The notes beneath the pieces are model-generated. The model was not told where the DNA came from. It did no database searches and saw only the letters and a program-made list of their open reading frames with translations. The translations under genes and the position numbers were made by a program. From Hyphomicrobiales bacterium (GTDB lineage Bacteria > Pseudomonadota > Alphaproteobacteria > Rhizobiales > Devosiaceae), in contig JALSJY010000247.1 of assembly GCA_026989045.1 (NCBI GenBank), forward strand, positions 1-7,828: a stretch of 7,828 nt of DNA, given 5' to 3'. Positions 7,372-7,828 of the stretch are shown in pieces (positions within the stretch are counted from its first letter, which is position 1; every line of letters starts with the position of its first letter).

Positions 7372-7425
7372 CTAAAAAAAACTTACGCGATAGTCACACT
7401 AGCCATTCATTAGCATTTTTTTTAG
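7372..7425. repeat. A/T-tract inverted repeat in the ftsZ-lpxC gap
   Basis: CTAAAAAAAA (7372-7381) and TTTTTTTTAG (7416-7425) are perfect 10-bp inverted copies separated by 34 bp. On the minus strand the second arm gives a T8 tract about 50 nt after the ftsZ stop. The pairing is almost entirely A-T with a long loop, so it is weak. It may mark bent promoter DNA or a leaky termination point between ftsZ and lpxC. I could not assign a convincing -35/-10 pair here. Confidence 0.35.
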
Positions 7426-7428
7426 TTT

Positions 7429-7828
7429 TTAGCTATGCTTCCTAAGAAAAGATGGGATTTCTAAGTGTTCTTTACGCATTTGAACATTATCTTTTTTAAA
7501 CTGTTGCTCATTTGCACGCCCATGCCTATCCATATTACCAGCACTACCTAAATTTTCCTTGCGAGTTGTTGCAGATACACCTGATTCTATAGCATTTCTA
7601 GCAGCAGCATCATCTACATAATGGCTATTTTCTTTTTTACTATCCCTCAAACCAATGCTAATACCAACATTTGAAGCAAGACGTTTTAGCATTCCTCGTG
7701 GGGTGTTAGAATATTCATCTTGAGAATCATTCTTCTCTGCCATGTGATTATGCCCTTGCGATCTTGGCATAACTCTAGTTGCTTCAGGACGAGCTGGTTT
7801 TGATGGAATATGAACCTTTGGCATCTCT
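7429..7828 (-). CDS. ftsZ: Cell division protein FtsZ, C-terminal linker and tail (5' part outside window)
   Basis: FtsZ is the tubulin-like GTPase that forms the division ring. Only the last ~132 codons are present; the frame is still open at the right edge. Identification rests on the C-terminal peptide LEIPSFLRK just before the end of the protein. It matches the conserved FtsZ tail (consensus near D-IP-FLR) that binds FtsA, ZipA-type and MinC-type partners. It also rests on position directly upstream of lpxC. The preceding ~115 residues are polar and low in hydrophobics, with many Asn, Arg, Glu, Ser and Lys, as expected for the disordered linker between GTPase core and tail. A short conserved-looking patch, TPRGMLKRLASNVG, lies about 90 residues from the end. 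The GTPase core is not in the window. The methionine codon at 7822-7824 is probably internal, since a separate 131-residue gene ending in an FtsZ tail is unlikely. Confidence 0.85.
   Translation of the reverse strand, partial: EMPKVHIPSKPARPEATRVMPRSQGHNHMAEKNDSQDEYSNTPRGMLKRLASNVGISIGLRDSKKENSHYVDDAAARNAIESGVSATTRKENLGSAGNMDRHGRANEQQFKKDNVQMRKEHLEIPSFLRKHS

Noticed and set aside
7353..7428. Sigma-70 promoter for lpxC, for example around the CTATAGC on the minus strand
   Set aside because: AT-rich sequence offers several -10-like hexamers, but none has a good -35 at 16-18 bp, so calling one would be guesswork.
7429..7824. Separate small hypothetical gene starting at ATG 7824
   Set aside because: The frame is open to the window edge and the protein ends in the conserved FtsZ C-terminal peptide directly upstream of lpxC, so it is better read as the 3' end of ftsZ.

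Overview
This window looks like an ordinary chromosomal stretch of a moderately AT-rich alphaproteobacterium. The main evidence is gene order: read on the minus strand from the right edge, it runs ftsZ (only its 3' end is present) - lpxC - bamD - recN - ligA, which is the familiar alphaproteobacterial extension of the division and cell-wall cluster. I cannot place it below class level from sequence alone.

Layout. The plus strand carries the 3' part of a long-form Xaa-Pro aminopeptidase (1-1138). A 167-bp spacer follows, filled mostly by a short palindromic repeat cluster (1198-1295), and then a small HigA/NadS-like helix-turn-helix gene (1306-1602). This gene converges on ligA with only 19 bp between stop codons. 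From 1622 to the right edge, everything is on the minus strand: NAD-dependent DNA ligase (1622-3721), RecN (3721-5391), the BamD lipoprotein (5431-6279), LpxC deacetylase (6372-7328) and the C-terminal tail of FtsZ (7429-7828). No stretch above 300 bp lacks a gene. The remaining gaps (92-100 bp around lpxC, 39 bp before recN) hold ribosome binding sites, a small hairpin and an A/T-tract inverted repeat.

How the genes fit together. The minus-strand block joins septum formation (FtsZ), lipid A synthesis (LpxC) and outer-membrane protein assembly (BamD) to DNA break repair and ligation (RecN, LigA). recN and ligA are tightly coupled: the recN stop shares a base with the preferred ligA start. No SOS box was visible in front of recN, so its expression probably follows the operon. 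Several starts were moved from the longest reading frame to better-supported ones: ligA ATG 3721, bamD GTG 6279 and lpxC ATG 7328.

I found no convincing new multi-gene system. The parts most worth a second look are the three-unit alternating repeat at 1198-1295 and the antitoxin-like gene directly behind it, which has no toxin partner.
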